64,000 nucleotides of DNA from Tuctoria greenei (GCA_036927565.1 JAYESD010000002.1:147133167-147197166), one strand, 5' to 3'; shown: positions 19,237 to 31,799, numbered from the stretch's first letter. The notes: a model not told the origin generated them from the sequence alone. Program-made: numbers and translations.

Positions 19237-22200
19237 TGTAAAATCCCACTTTTTCCTTTTATGAGAAGTTCAACCACAAGTGGTTTATCAAACATAATGG
19301 AGGGCAACAAAATTTTGCACATAAGCTTGACCTCACCGAAAAGTTTTCTTTCTACAAATTTGGGAAGTTATTGATTGCAATGGCTAGGGCAAATTATATG
19401 GCAACAGTATAAAAATCAAAACCAATGTTATTTAATTATGTTGCTATGCATATTGGGCCCTGCCAAAAAGATTCAAATCCAAGGCTCCAAATTTTTCCTT
19501 GGACTCTTAAATATCTAAATAGCTTCTCAGAAAAATTTCAAGATATTTGAAGTACATCTTCCATTAGTTTGGACACGTAGAAAGGATTCAATTCGCGTCG
19601 ACATCAAATTTAGCTTTGCACTAAACTTTGCCCAAATCAACCCCTAAATTTTTCTAAGGCCTTTTATGGTTCAGCGAACTTGATTTCAAAGTTTGGAGAT
19701 TTTTGGACCTCAGATACTATTTATTTCAACAAGGTTTATACCCATATTGGAATTCAAATTTGAATTTGATGCAAACTATGTCCAAATTGAATTCTGATTG
19801 CCGAATTGAATTCCGCATATTTTTTTCAGTCTACCTGTAAATTTTGGGAATTTTTGGACAATGTTTAAGCTAGAATTTAGAGTAATGGATAAGGGAGAGA
19901 GGTGGGGCCCACAAGTCAGGAAGTGAAACCGATTCACCGCCTCTGTTTCTCACCCCCGGTCGACACCGCGACGCTTGCATGCGCCAGCTCGCCGTTGGCA
20001 TCGGTCGCCTCCAGCTGCCCCCCCTGACGTCCTTATCTACCGCAGTGGCGCCTATAAAAGCCCCCCCCCCCCCCCCCCCCCCCCGTTGACGGAGTCCTCA
20101 CCCATTCACTGCACCGCGCCATTTTTCATCGCCGCTGCGATCACCCCGTGCCGATCGACGCCGTGCAGCCTCGCTGTTGATACAAGCACCCTCATCCTCT
20201 TCGGTCAATAACAAAAAGGTGCGCAACGACCTCGTGCAGCTTCTCGTTAAGCTTGAACCCCTATCATGCATCCTAGCTCTAGTATTCTTTAAAATCCCGA
20301 AGCACATTTATCATGTTGAGGCTAGATCGTCAGTTTAATTCTGATTGTATGTACAAAATCTCTTCGATCCAGTTAGAGGACATGATCCATGTAGTCTAAC
20401 GCACCTTCCCTCCAAAAATCAGAAAGAGCCATCGGCTAATTAGCAAGATCTTCAAGTTTTCCCCTTCTGCCGTTGTTAACGCTCGGTTCACCGTCGACTT
20501 CGGTATTGCCGGCTATGACACAAGATCTAAACCCTCCTGAGACCTTCCCCATGCATCCACGATGCTTCCCGAGCTTTCAGACGAGAAGTTTAGCTAGGGA
20601 ATCGAAGGTCTCCACTTCACCGAAACCCTAACCCCCACCGCCGCCGTCGGGATTAGTTTTCCGGTCACCCCTCGCCGTCGGGAGCTAGTCCATCGTGTTC
20701 GCCGTTCAAAAATATTTGGGAGCAGCGAGTCCCGAGGCCTCCCGTAGGCCGGAGGCTATCGCCGGCAAAAGCGCCACCGCGCGCCGGTGAGAACACCGCC
20801 ATCCGAGCAATGACTCGAGGTGGAAGAAGACCGGGTTCGTGGGTCCCACCTGCCAGTGAACGCAACATGCCCGGATCAGTCTGTGGCTAAGGATCCAGTG
20901 TGGCCGTGTGGAAAAGTTTATAACCCCCGGTGTGGCATGCCCCTGATTGGATGATTTTAAATCCAGTGGGCCCTGTCGCCAAATTCAACATATGAATTTT
21001 CCCTTTTGGTGCAGAACCATTTCCAAAGTTTGAAAATCAATATCTTTCTGTAGGATGCTCCAAAAATATTCAAACAAATTTTGTTTGAAAGCCCTTGAGC
21101 TCTAGTTTCTATCAGTACCAATTAGGTTTTGTGAAACTCACAGTTAAATTCTGTAGAAAACAACCTTTCCAAATGCAAATACAATTTTTCCAGATAAGAT
21201 AGCCACTGGAAAAATCCCCAAAATTCACATAAAATTCGCGTCTTATTCTTGACTACCAAAAAAAGTTTGGGAGCCATTGCACCTGTTAACCCTCTGTATA
21301 GTTCAATTACCTTTTTCAGTTATGAATTTTTACATATGTTCAGTGGCTTTATTATGTCCCAAATTTGGACTGAACCTTCCTTTAGTCATACACTAGTTCC
21401 TGTAAAAATCTTGGATTTAATTGACCTACTATCCTAGTCCTAATTCAGTTACAAACTGAATATTGATTAAATGGCTAACCATTCAATTATAAGATAATTC
21501 CAGAAATTCTTGCCAACTTAGAAATACAATAACTCCTTCACCAAAGCTTAGAAACTTATGGAGCAAATTTTGTTAGAACAAAGACAATTTCCTCTATCTT
21601 GATTATCAACTGTTAGCTATGTTCAAGCTACAGTTTTGCTCCCTAGAATTTTTGGAAGTTAATTGCTTGCCATAATTTTGGAGACCATAATCTACTTTGA
21701 TCATCTCCTGTTCTTTGCAAGAGTTTCTATCATATTCCCTAGTATCCACCTTCAAAGTTCCAAAGCCAATTAGGTCATTATCACATAATGGTCACCATAA
21801 ATTAAATCATGGTCTTGGTAATAATTATTTTTCAAAGTCATTCATATACGTATTCTATGCATATCGTATAGTGACCGAAGTGGAGGAGGCGCCAGAAACC
21901 TTGGAAGAGGACCTTCCAAATATTAACTCAGACTCTGACCTGCAACAAGGAAAGCCCCGGTTTGCATTTAAGTCGTTTATAAAATTTTAATTTATCACTA
22001 TGATGTGTAGTATATGAATTGTGCATTACGTTTAGGATGATTGATACTCCACATGCATGACCAAAAATCCCAGGGATGGGTTGAAAAGAGTTACAGTTTG
22101 ACCTGTAGTAACTGCTTTGCTAATGCATAGGAAATCCGGTAGAAGGCGAGTAGTTGGAATCTACTCGCGAGAGATGTAGGACATATCTCACATGATTGGT

Positions 22201-23406
22201 TAGATAGAAAATGGCATAATATAATGAAACTGAGACCGGGCATGGAATGGATAGGAAGCGGCGAGAATTGAGTCTCGGTCGCATAGCCCTACCTGTGTCG
22301 ATTAAGGCCCGTCTGTATGCGGCCCCTTCAGACAAGCTTGAATTGAACCGGCGACATAATGGACATATGGAATCCAGTAAACAGATGTAACTCGATAACT
22401 GGGGTGTCGAGGCCCATTAACTCACCATCGATAGGGGTGGGTTGAGGACAGTAAGGTGTAAATCGGTCGGCGGACACATGAGGTGTTCCGTGGGGAGACC
22501 TTCTGTTTGCAGAGGTGAGACGGGCTCAACGTTCGAGTTTCTTGTGAAAGGTGGCCATATACGCCTAGTACTAAAGTGTTATGTAGGTACAGGTGTGCTC
22601 GCTGACACTTCTGAACGACGTATGTGTCGTGTTGTTCGGGTGTGTCCTGATTGCAATCACTGTCCCTCGCAGTAATAGAGTACCACTTGTTCACTGCACC
22701 ATGACGTATTAAATACTAAAGAAACCAGAAAATTATATTGTATTGAATTATAATTGCTTTGCATCCTTGTATGATTTAGAGATAGTGCAATTAAAAGTTT
22801 ACAGTTTCCCCATACTTTAGCTGTAATAGCATTATGTGCTCTGGGCATGTCATATCATTGGTAAAGCATTTCTTGTTTGATTGTGGAGCCCATAATGTGC
22901 CGTGCCTGGAGAATGTCATTTGCTACATAAAACCTGATTATAAGGATCCACTTGTAGGCGAGTCATTTATGCTTCACCTTACCTATGTTTAGTGTCCCCT
23001 TTGCATATGTCTAGTGAGACGGGTTAGTCTTGTTGAGCCTTATGCTCACGTCTGTAGTTAACAAGTTTTTGCAGGTTGTACAATTAATGAAGGGTTTGAT
23101 GATGAGGTTGCACCCCCTCCAGGGTGTACAGCCGAATTGGAACCCTACACGCCGGCGTGATTGAGTGTTGCTAGTGCAAAGTATCCAAGGCATGGATAAC
23201 TTTGCTTTTGCATAGCTAGTGCTGAGAGCGTAGCTATGATATATATATTTCTTTACTTCTGCTAGAATTGTAAAAGTTCCGCTGTATTATAAACAAAAGA
23301 CTTCGTCTTGTATTTTATTCGGGTTTTGTTCCTGTATACTGTTGGGTGTCGCATCGCACGACACCACCCAATGAGATCCTCGGATGTAGGGATTCCTGTC
23401 CCCACA
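19237..23406 (+). repeat. 3' LTR of the Tekay-type element, full length (4,170 bp)
   Basis: Runs from TGTAAAATCC to CCCCACA, giving TG...CA ends. It contains the 2,144-bp block (19983-22126) lost from the 5' LTR, which includes a GC-rich promoter region and an AT-rich stretch without ORFs. No independent mobile element or TSD is evident inside the block. I therefore treat it as native LTR sequence, though acquisition by the 3' LTR cannot be excluded from two copies. Confidence 0.88.
20053..20084 (+). promoter_or_regulatory. TATA box followed by a 24-base C run
   Basis: CTATAAAAG at 20052-20060 is followed at once by 24 consecutive C (20061-20084), covering the place where transcription initiation is expected. 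The surrounding sequence is GC-rich, unlike the AT-rich flanks. Confidence 0.65.
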
Positions 23407-24642
23407 ATGTCGATGATATTCTATTAAAAATCTAGTCACATACATCATTACTATAGAACCTCGCCCTAGTCTTTGATAGATTGCGAACCACACGCACGAA
23501 GCTCAATCCCGACAAATGCATGTTCAGAGTCAAAGCTAGGAAGCTCCTATGTTTCTTGGTATCACACCAAGGGATTGAGGCCAACCCAGAAAAGATCAAG
23601 TTGGTGGAGATGATGCGGCCCCCAGCCCGCATCAAGGATGTACAAAAGCTTGCAGGGTGTTTGGCAGCGCTTAGCCGATTATCTCTAGGCTGGCTGAGCG
23701 GGCCCTTCCATTCTTCAAGCTCCTGCGCCAGTACGGACCGTTCGTCTGGACTAAAGATGCAGAGAAGGTGTTCCGCGAGCTAAAGCAACAGCTGACGACA
23801 CTGCAAATAATGGTGGCACCGGAGCCCGGGGAGCCCATGTACCTCTACATCGCCTCCACAACATAAGTGGTGAGCATGGTTTTGGTTGCAGAGCCGGCTA
23901 GTCACCAGCAGCACCTATGAAAGGAAGGGGCCCCTGCAGCTGGTTTTGAGCCCGAGGGCTTGGAGCTCACAGGGGGCCCCAACGACAAAGGAGCCTCCAG
24001 GTCCCAGCCCCCAGAGAACGTTCGGGTCCCCCAAGGGGGCCCCGGAGTCCAAGGAGCCCCTGGGTCCCAACCCCAGAGCACGTTCGGGTCCCCCTAGGGG
24101 GCCCCAGAGCCCAAGGAGCCTCTGAGTCCTAGCCCCTAGAGGACATTCGGGTCTCCCTAGGGGGCCTCGAAGAACGAGGATCCTTTGGGTCCTATGCCCC
24201 AGAGGACGTCCGGGTCCCCCAAGGGGGCCCCAGAGTCCAAGGAGCCTCTGGGCCCTAGCCCCCAGAGGACGTCCGGGTCCCCCAAGGGGGCCCCGAAGAC
24301 CAAGGAGCCTCTGGGTCCCAACCCCCATAGATTACTAGGTCCCCCTAGGGGGCCCCGAAGCATTTGGGTCCCAGCCCCCAAAGGAAGTACTAGGCAGAGG
24401 AGACATGGAATCGTTGGACCTGGAGCAGAAGGAAGAAGATGAGTCGGATTCCTCGGAAAAGTCCCAGACCATCCAACGCCCGGTATACTTCATCAGCAAA
24501 GTCCTTCATGAGGCAAAGACAAGATACCTCGAAGTGCACAAGCTGCTCTACGCTGTGCTAATCGCGTCGAGGAAGCTCCGCCATTATTTTTAGGAACACC
24601 GAGTATCAGTGGTGACTTCGTTCCCACTCGGAGCAGTGCGGC
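23407..24642 (+). pseudogene. pol: Tat-lineage Ty3/gypsy RT/RNase H remnant (left part)
   Basis: Starts within RT at VDDIL directly after the Tekay LTR. It then reads KLNPDKCMFRVKARKLLCFLVSHQGIEANPEKI and RIKDVQKLAGCLAALSRLS, a Tat/RIRE2-like signature. RNase H follows: a weak VVSMVLVAEP strand, a 63-bp repeat expansion, then IQRPVYFISKVLHEAKTRYLEVHKLLYAVLIASRKLRHYF. Several frameshifts and stops make it a fossil. It ends at the family-B insertion and continues after 48634. Confidence 0.82.
23950..24385 (+). repeat. GC-rich 63-bp minisatellite within RNase H codons
   Basis: About seven degenerate copies of a ~63-bp (21-codon) unit with the core CCAGAGGACGTCCGGGTCCC and CAAGGGGGCCCC. It encodes a proline-rich repeat (for example SKEPLGPSPQRTSGSPKGAP). 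Unit length is a multiple of three. It sits between two conserved RNase H segments of the Tat remnant. Confidence 0.8.
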
Positions 24643-24902
24643 TGAAAGTGCATCTAGGACTCTCTTGTGGGTTTTGGATGATTTATGACAAGCAATTGGG
24701 ATCCTAACCTATTTGTTGAGATGAGTGCAGGCCTATGATAGGAAAATGAGCAAAATACCAAAAAGAAGGAAGGATGAGGAGCAAAGTGGATATGAGCTCA
24801 AGGAAGAAGAGTAATAGATTATTGTGTATGGAGTGTGTTAAGGAAACTCACCCTAAGAGCTCAATTACAATTAAACACACACATTGCACAAAGTTACACA
24901 GG

Positions 24903-25392
24903 ACCAGACTAGTCCGATCACAACCGGACTAGTCCGATAACCTTTCTACACCAGATCGGACAAGTCTGATATCTGTCGGACTAGTCTGATATTCTTCTAA
25001 CTAGAATCGAACTAGTCCTCCCTATTACGGACTAGTCCTCAAAACACCTCACAAGTCACACAAAATCGGACAAGTCCGATCATAACCGGACTAGTTCGAT
25101 ATTCCTTCTGATCCATATCGGACAAGTCCGATATTTGCACGGACTAGTCCGAAAAACCCTCTGATCTACATCGGACAAGTCCTCCAAGTGCGGACTTGTC
25201 ATCTAACTAACTTAGGGTTTCACATGTCCGGACAGGTCCGATGGATATCGGACTAGTCCGAAGATTTCCAGTAGTGAAATCGGACAAGTCCGTTTTCAGT
25301 CGGACTAGTCCGATATTTCGTGACACTTAGGATTTGCTACACACAGCACACTGGACTAGTCCGGTGACCACCACGGACTAGTCCGAACTTTC
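24903..25392 (+). promoter_or_regulatory. U3 palindrome array, family B
   Basis: Roughly twenty copies of a 12-bp palindrome in two forms, CGGACTAGTCCG and CGGACAAGTCCG, often extended by A/T (ATCGGAC...GTCCGAT) and spaced about 20-40 bp apart. The array ends about 30 bp before the TATA box. Two more copies sit near the LTR end (26084-26118). The right LTR repeats it at about 47327-47812. Confidence 0.85.
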
Positions 25393-25423
25393 TGAACCCT
25401 AACGGTCACTTTTAGAAACCCCA

Positions 25424-25430
25424 TATAAAT
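25424..25430 (+). promoter_or_regulatory. TATA box of family-B LTR
   Basis: CCATATAAATAGAGG directly after the palindrome array. The right LTR has it at 47848-47854. Confidence 0.7.
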
Positions 25431-26205
25431 AGAGGTGCACGGCCTTCTTTTGCAAAATCTCGAACCCTAGCGCCATCACACCTCCCAAGAGCCTAAAAAA
25501 CTACATCTCTCCACGAAATTAAGTGCAACAACGATCAATCCTTTGAGGATTCACTCTAGATCATTGGAGAGACACTTGGAACATCACATTGAGCTCTTGG
25601 TTTGATTCTCTAACACACTCCTGCGTTTTAATTGTAATCTTTTGAGTGTGTTTTCGGTGGAAATTTGTGTTGTAATCTAAGGGAGCTCTCAACGTGTGAG
25701 AAGGCCCCTTGAATTCGGTTATTAACCCCTTTGTGATTAGTGGAAGAGGATTGGCCTTCGTGGCGATTCGACGAGGGTAGGGTTGGAAAAGATCCGGTCC
25801 TGTTGTGGAGTCCTCAACGTGGACGTAGGTTGCCTTTGTGGTAGCCGAACCACGGGATAAAACCTTGTGTCTTGTTTTTTGGTGTTCATCATTCTAATTC
25901 ATCAATATAATCTAGGGTTTCATAATCATTACTCATCTTACGTTGGATTGTTAAACATAAGATTTAATTGTGATATAATCTAGAATATAACTGTGAAACC
26001 TTTATTTGGTTCTATTTTTCCGCTGCACACATAAAAGAATCAATCTAATCGATCTAGCTTAATCAACTTAGTCCGTGAACACCAGACTAGTCTGCACTTT
26101 ACCGGACTAGTCCAATATCTCTGGTATTGAGCTTGTTGTTGAGTGTTGCAAAATCCGACAAAATTCGAAAAGGCCTATTCTCCCCCCTCTAGGCCCACAT
26201 TCAAT

Positions 26206-26217
26206 TGGTATCAGAGC
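26206..26217 (+). other. Primer binding site of family B (tRNA-Met)
   Basis: TGGTATCAGAGC two bases after the LTR end. Confidence 0.93.
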
Positions 26218-26265
26218 AAGGTTCTTCAAGAAAGAGTCTAACCACTCGAAGAGATCATGTAGGAC

Positions 26266-28670
26266 ATGAAGGACACCCACAAAATCAACAACCAAGAGGA
26301 GGTTAACAACGACAAGACCCAAAAAGTGGAAAAGTACCTCGAAGCCATTCAAGACTTCGAGGACGACGATGAGGAGACACTGTAGCTAAAGGCGCTCCTC
26401 AGAAAGAAGGCACTTTCCAAAGGGAAAGTGAAAGTTGAAGAGAAGAAGAAGGGGAGTAGTCACACCGACTACTCCCGATATCCTTTTAACTATGATCGTA
26501 TAAGTTCCAATAACAATCATTACTTATCTATCCCACTTGGAAAAGCCCCACACTTCAATGGAAGTGATTACTCGATGTGGAGGCAGAATATGAAAATGCA
26601 TTTGATTTCTCTCAATCCAAGTCTATAGCATGTTGTATGCACAGGGATAGACATTCTGGACGATGATGAAGAGCTCACCCCAAGCCAAGAGCAGGCCATT
26701 CACAGAAATGCTCAAGCCGCAGCTGTAATCACCTCCTCACTCAGTCGGGACGAGTTCACCAAGGTGGATGGACTCGAAATTGCTAAGGAGATATGGGATA
26801 CACTACAAACTGCACATGAAGGTGACCGACATGTGCGTGAAGCAAAGATTGAGATGATCGAAGGTGAACTAGGAAGATTCGCAATTGAGGAAGATGAGTC
26901 ACCCCAAGATATGTACAATCGATTGAAGACACTTATCAACAAAGTTCGATCATACGGGAGCAAGAAGTGGAATGACCACGAGGTGGTAAAGCTCATCCTT
27001 AGAGCTTTTATGCCTCGCAATGTCACGATATGCTCCATGATTAGAGAAAGCCCCGGATACAAAAGGATGACTCCGCATGAATTGCTTGGAAAAATCATCA
27101 ACTTTGAGATGATGGAAAGACAAGCAAAGCACGTCAAGGAAATTGCCGATCTCACCTCGGCTAAGAAGAAAGGGGTTGCTCTAAAGTCCATCCTCAAGCC
27201 TCTATCCAAAGAAGCAAGGGAAGCACAACTAGAGGAAGATAGTGACGACGAAAGCAGTGAGCTAGATGAAGAGGACATGATATTGTTCATGAAAAAGTTC
27301 AAGATAATAATGAAGAAAAGACAAGGAACAAAATCAAGTGAGGGAAAGTACAAGGAAAGAACGAAACCGAAGTTGAGGCGGGCATGCTACAATTGTGGTG
27401 AGTATAACCACTTTATAGTTGATTGCCCATATGAGGAGAACAAGAAGAAGACCAAAGAACCCAAGCCTTAACCTAAGAAATTCTTCAAGAAGAAGAAGCA
27501 AGCCGAACAAGCGCACATTGGGAAGGAGTGGGACTCAAACGATGAGTCCTCATCATCCGAAGAAGAAGAGATGGCTAGCATAGCCATCGAGAGCACGTCC
27601 AAGAAATCTACACTCTTCCCCACACTCGACGCAAGGAAGGGAAATGGCACTTGCCTTATGGCAAAGGAAGGTAAACGCAAGGTAATCATCAAAACCCTTC
27701 CGTGCATTCCTACTCTAGTGATGATGAAATGAATAGTGATGATGAGAATATGCTTAGTGGACTAGATAGGAAAGCTGCAACAAAACTGAAATTTTTACTT
27801 GATCAACTTGTTGAGAAGGACAGGTTAATTAATCGTCAAGAGGACATGATTATCTCACAAAAGGAGGAGTATGTCGAACTTGACAAACTTCTAGAACTTG
27901 AAAAGGAGAAAATATACTCACTAGAGCTTGAGTTAGCTTCAAGCAAGAAAGCTTGCTTGGAGTTAACTGACTCAAATGTTGCAACCAAGGACCAACTTGC
28001 TGACCTGATCAAGGTCAACAAGATCCTTGAAGCGCAAGTTGAGTCACTCAAACTGAGTGAACCTTCCTCCTCTTCAAGTTCACCTTCTCAACCCACTAAA
28101 ACTCATTTTGCTCATATGTGCACATGTAGTAAAATAGACACCAGTTTGAAGGAGAAGTCAACCTCCACAAAGGATAAAAATCCTACCCAATGTGGCATAT
28201 TTGACAAGGAGAAGATCAACTATGCACGTAGTGCATACTTGGTCCAAAGACCTCCAAATGTCAAGTATGGCATTGGTTACTCTTATGATGAAAAACAGCA
28301 TGTTGTATGTTATAAGAATAACAAGGGGAGGATTTCCTTTGTGAAGGAAAGACCCTCTCAAAATCATAAGTCGAAGGGTAAAAATCTGAACTCACACAAA
28401 CACCGGACTAGTCCAGTGATTGTCCGGACAAGTCTGGTCCTGCAGACAAGTCCATCCTCCCAGACTAGCCCTGTATACAAACAACAACGATTACTCTTTA
28501 GAACCTTTAATGACTCCTATGTGTTAATGAGAAATAATTTTGGCAAGGTTTATGCTAATTATGTTGGGCCACGCCATGGTAACACCAAATCTCATGTGTG
28601 GGTGCCCAAATGTATTGTAACTAACCTTCAAGGACCCAAGCAAGCTTGGGTAACAAAAACCAAAGCATAA
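26266..28670 (+). pseudogene. gag: gag of Sirevirus family B, broken
   Basis: The frame opens at an ATG at 26266, or 26257 if an immediately following TAG is a mutation. Recognisable parts: FNGSDYSMWRQNMKMHLISLNPSL, the helical core to about 27130, an acidic/basic linker, one CCHC CYNCGEYNHFIVDC (about 27384-27425), a coiled coil (about 27760-28060), and the C-terminal HVWVPKCIVTNLQGPKQAWV. In-frame stops: TAG 26383-26385, TAG 26626-26628 (probably Trp), TAA 27469-27471. A frameshift near 27700 moves the rest to another frame, which stops at TAA 28668-28670. The palindrome stretch at 28400-28470 lies inside the coding part. Confidence 0.88.
28400..28470 (+). repeat. Family-B palindromes inside gag codons
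   Basis: CACCGGACTAGTCCAGTG, GTCCGGACAAGTCTGG, CAGACAAGTCC and CAGACTAGCCC follow one another within the open gag frame. They encode a TSP-rich peptide (HRTSPVIVRTSLVLQTSPSS). A-old and A-young gag have no equivalent. Confidence 0.8.
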
Positions 28671-28683
28671 TTTGTTTTTGTAG

Positions 28684-31100
28684 GCCTATTCCTCCGGTGG
28701 ATCCAAATGGGTGCTAGACAGTGGCTGCACCAACCACATGACCGGAGAAAGAAGAATGTTCGTGGAATATGAAGAGAATGAGGACCCAAACGAAGGCATC
28801 TACTTTGGAGATAATAGTCAAGGAAGGGTGCTCGATACCGATAAAATTGCAATATCTTCTACACACACACTTTCTCATGTTTTACATGTTGAATCCTTAG
28901 ATTATAACCTTCTGTCCATATCTCAGCTATGTGGCAAAGGTTATAATTGCTTGTTCACTAACGAGGGTGTGACCGTCTCTAGGAGGAGTGACAGTTCCAT
29001 TGCATTCAAGGGTATGTTGAAGGGAAAGCTTTACCTCATTGACTTCAACAAGGATAAAGCTGAACTTGACACATGCTTTATTGCAAAGACCAACATGGGT
29101 TGGTTGTGGCATAGACGGCTAGCGCATGTTGGTATGAGGAATCTTCAAAAACTCCTCAAGGGTGATCACATCCGCGGTTTGAAGGATGTTGTTTTTGAGA
29201 AAGACAGGCCTTGTAGCGCGTGCCAAGCCGGGAAGCAAGTTGGAGCGCCTCATCTCGCAAAGAACGTCATGACTACAACAAGACCGCTCAAACTACTTCA
29301 CATGGACTTATTTGGTCCAATTGCTTACATAAGCATCGGCGGTAACAAATATGGTTTAGTTATTATTGATGACTTTTCTCGCTTCACTTGGGTTTTCTTT
29401 TTGCACGATAAGTCAGAAACACAAGGAACGCTCAAGAAGTTCTTCAAGCGAGCTCCAAACAAATTCTCATTGACAATCAAGAGTATTCGAAGCGACAACG
29501 GCACAGAGTTCAAGAACACACAAGTGGAGGAGTACCTTGATGAAGAGGATCAAGCACGAATTTTCAGTGCCATACTCGCCACAACAAAATGGAGTTGGCG
29601 AAAGAAAGAACCGAACACTCATAGAGATGGAAAGAACAATGCTCGATGAGTACAAGACCTCGGATCGATTTTGGGCGGAAGCGATTAACACCGCTTACCA
29701 CGCCGTAAATCGACTTTATCTTCATCGACTACTCAAGAAGACATCCTATGAGCTACTCACCGGTAACAAACCAAATATCTCATATTTTCGAGTTTTCGGT
29801 TCTCCATGTTATATCCTGAACAAGAAGCCTAGGACTTCAAAGTTCGCTTCGAAGTCCGATGAAGGTTTCTTGCTTGGTTATGATTCGAACACTTACGCCT
29901 ATCGTATTTTCAACAAGGCCTCCGGACTTGTTGAAATAGCACGTGACGTAGTGTTCGATGAGACTAATGGCTCCCAAAAGGAGCAAGTTGATCCATGTGA
30001 ATTAGGTAAAGAAGAAGCTCACTGTCAAGCATTGAAAAGAATGGCTCTAGGTGAATTTCGACCACAAGAGCCACCTTCACACGTACATGAGGAAGATGAA
30101 CCACAAGAGGAGACCAAAGATCAAGGGGGAGCTTCAGCACAAGATCAACCACAAGAATACCAAGATGATCAACAAGTCAACAAAGGCAATAACTTAGGGG
30201 GAGAAGCAGATAATCATGAAGATACAACTCCTCAAGTGCCACACCCAAGAGTACACCAATGCATCCAAAGGGATCACCCAATCGACAACATCATCGGTGA
30301 CATCCAAAAGGGAGTAACCACTAGATCTCGCTTAGCTAACTTTTGTGAACACTATTTGTTTGTATCCTTTTTGGAACCACGCAGGGTTGAAGATGCATTG
30401 AAAGATCCGGACTGGAGGGTGGCAATGCAAGAAGAATTGAACAACTTCAAGCGGAACGAAGTATGGGAACTTGTGGCAAGACCCAATGCAAACATCGTCG
30501 GCACCAAATGGGTCTTCCGCAACAAACAAGATGAACACGGGGTGGTGACAAGGAACAAGGCACGACTTGTGGCCAAAGGTTATTCACAAGTCGAAGGTTT
30601 TGATTTCGATGAGACTTTTGCTCCAGTAGCTAGGCTTGAATCTATTAGAATATTACTTGCATATGCTACTCACCATGATTTCAAGTTGTATCAAATGGAT
30701 GTAAAAAGCGCCTTCCTCAACGGACCAATCAAGGAGGAGGTGTACGTGGAGCAACCACCCGTGTTTGAAGACGAAGAGTTCCCCAACCACGTGTTTAAAT
30801 TGCATAAGGCTCTCTACGGCCTCAAACAAGCTCCTAAAGCTTGGTATGAGTGTCTTAGAGATTTCTTAATTGATAATGGTTTTCAAATTGGCAAAGTAGA
30901 TTATACTCTATTTACAAAGAATCTAGACAATGATTTTTTTATTTGTCAAATTTATGTTGATGATATAATCTTTGGGTCAACTAATCAATCGTTTTGTGAG
31001 GAATTTAGCAAAATCATGACAGACAGGTTTGAAATGTCAATGATGGGAGAATTAAAGTACTTCTTGGGATTCCAAGTGTGGCAACAAAAGGAAGGGACAT
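28684..31100 (+). pseudogene. pol: pol of family B, part 1 (protease, integrase, RT)
   Basis: Opens directly after TAG (28681-28683) with no AUG, then SKWVLDSGCTNHMTGER (protease), LWHRRLAHVGM, CSACQAGKQVG, LHMDLFGPIA, IRSDNGTEFKN. A frameshift near 29555 divides the integrase. PYSPQQNGVGERKNRTL and RT (YQMDVKSAFLNGPI, IYVDDIIFGS) follow in the new frame. A-old is inserted at 31100 within the RT C-terminal part (FLGFQVWQQKEGT). Confidence 0.9.
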
Positions 31101-31734
31101 TGTAAGGACCGAATGCCCAAGAGGGGGGGGGGTGAATTGGGCTTTCTTCGAAAAATTCTAAGCAATGAAACTTAATTTCTAAAGCCCAATTCCCTACGCA
31201 ACTATCTATGCATTCTAGTAGATAGAAACTTCGCGGAATATAAAATCCATAAAAGTAAGGGAAGGAGAAGGATGCAAACTTCTGAGGAGACAAGGATTTA
31301 TCCCGTGGTTTGGCAAGATCGTTAAGATCTTCCTACATCCACATTGTGGCACCCACCAAAGGGTTTTGCCACACCCATGTCACCGAGACGAGGGGTCTTC
31401 ACTATTCCTCTACGTTTGCCTCCTTTGGCAAGGTGGAGCTCAAGCCTTGTACAACTTCGACCTTCTGGGCTTCCACAAACGCCTTGGCAAGCTCTGGAAG
31501 TCTCCTCACGATTACAACACCAAGGGCACTCCCTTGAGGCTCTCACACTATCCTAGAGAGTCCACTCACCCAGAATGGTGGCACACAAGCTCTCTCTTTA
31601 GCTAGTTCTAGCCTAAACCTTGGTGTATGGATGATCGAAATGGTGTGGAAGTGATTGCTCTTGGTATTGAATGCTTGTGGATGTGTTGATAGCTTCTGGT
31701 TATCAAGACTCAACGAAATGACAGGGTTAGGGGG

Positions 31735-31742
31735 TATTTATA
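31735..31742 (-). promoter_or_regulatory. TATA box of A-old LTR
   Basis: Minus-strand GGCTATAAATACCCC immediately downstream of the palindrome array. The same box is at 42455-42462 in the 5' LTR. Confidence 0.65.
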
Positions 31743-31799
31743 GCCAGCCTTCCCGAAATAGCCGTTGGAAAAGTAGGCTGACAGAACTTTACTGTGAAC

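Larger units (their letters stand above)
1..23406 (+). mobile_element. Tekay-type Ty3/gypsy chromovirus, degenerate, left edge outside window
   Basis: Order is LTR, tRNA-Met PBS, ORF0, gag, protease, RT, RNase H, integrase, chromodomain, polypurine tract, LTR. A terminal chromodomain, an unusually long LTR (4.17 kb for the 3' copy) and the Met PBS point to the Tekay/Del chromovirus lineage. The coding region has many stops and frameshifts, so this copy is dead. A 9.7-kb Sirevirus with 5-bp AAGTC duplications interrupts it between RNase H and integrase. The right flank after 23406 reads directly into Tat-lineage RT codons. The element therefore probably inserted in an older Tat element, but its left flank and TSD are outside the window. 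The two LTRs differ at about 54 of roughly 1,275 aligned positions by my count. Confidence 0.85.
24643..26203 (+). repeat. 5' LTR of family B (1,561 bp)
   Basis: Begins TGAAAGTGCATCTAGGAC and ends CACATTCA. It matches 47067-48634. Confidence 0.93.

Noticed and set aside
19975..20211. Pro-rich plus-strand ORF across the C run in the Tekay LTR
   Set aside because: The proline stretch comes from the 24-C homopolymer just after the TATA box. No homologue is recognised.
24903..25392. Regularly spaced short palindromic repeats that look like a CRISPR array
   Set aside because: Repeats are only 12 bp, spacing is uneven, no cas genes exist, and the stretch is part of a plant LTR U3 present in two copies.
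31366..31605. Plus-strand open frames in A-old LTRs (also 42086-42325)
   Set aside because: Antisense LTR sequence with no domain. Differences between the two copies are not biased to silent positions.
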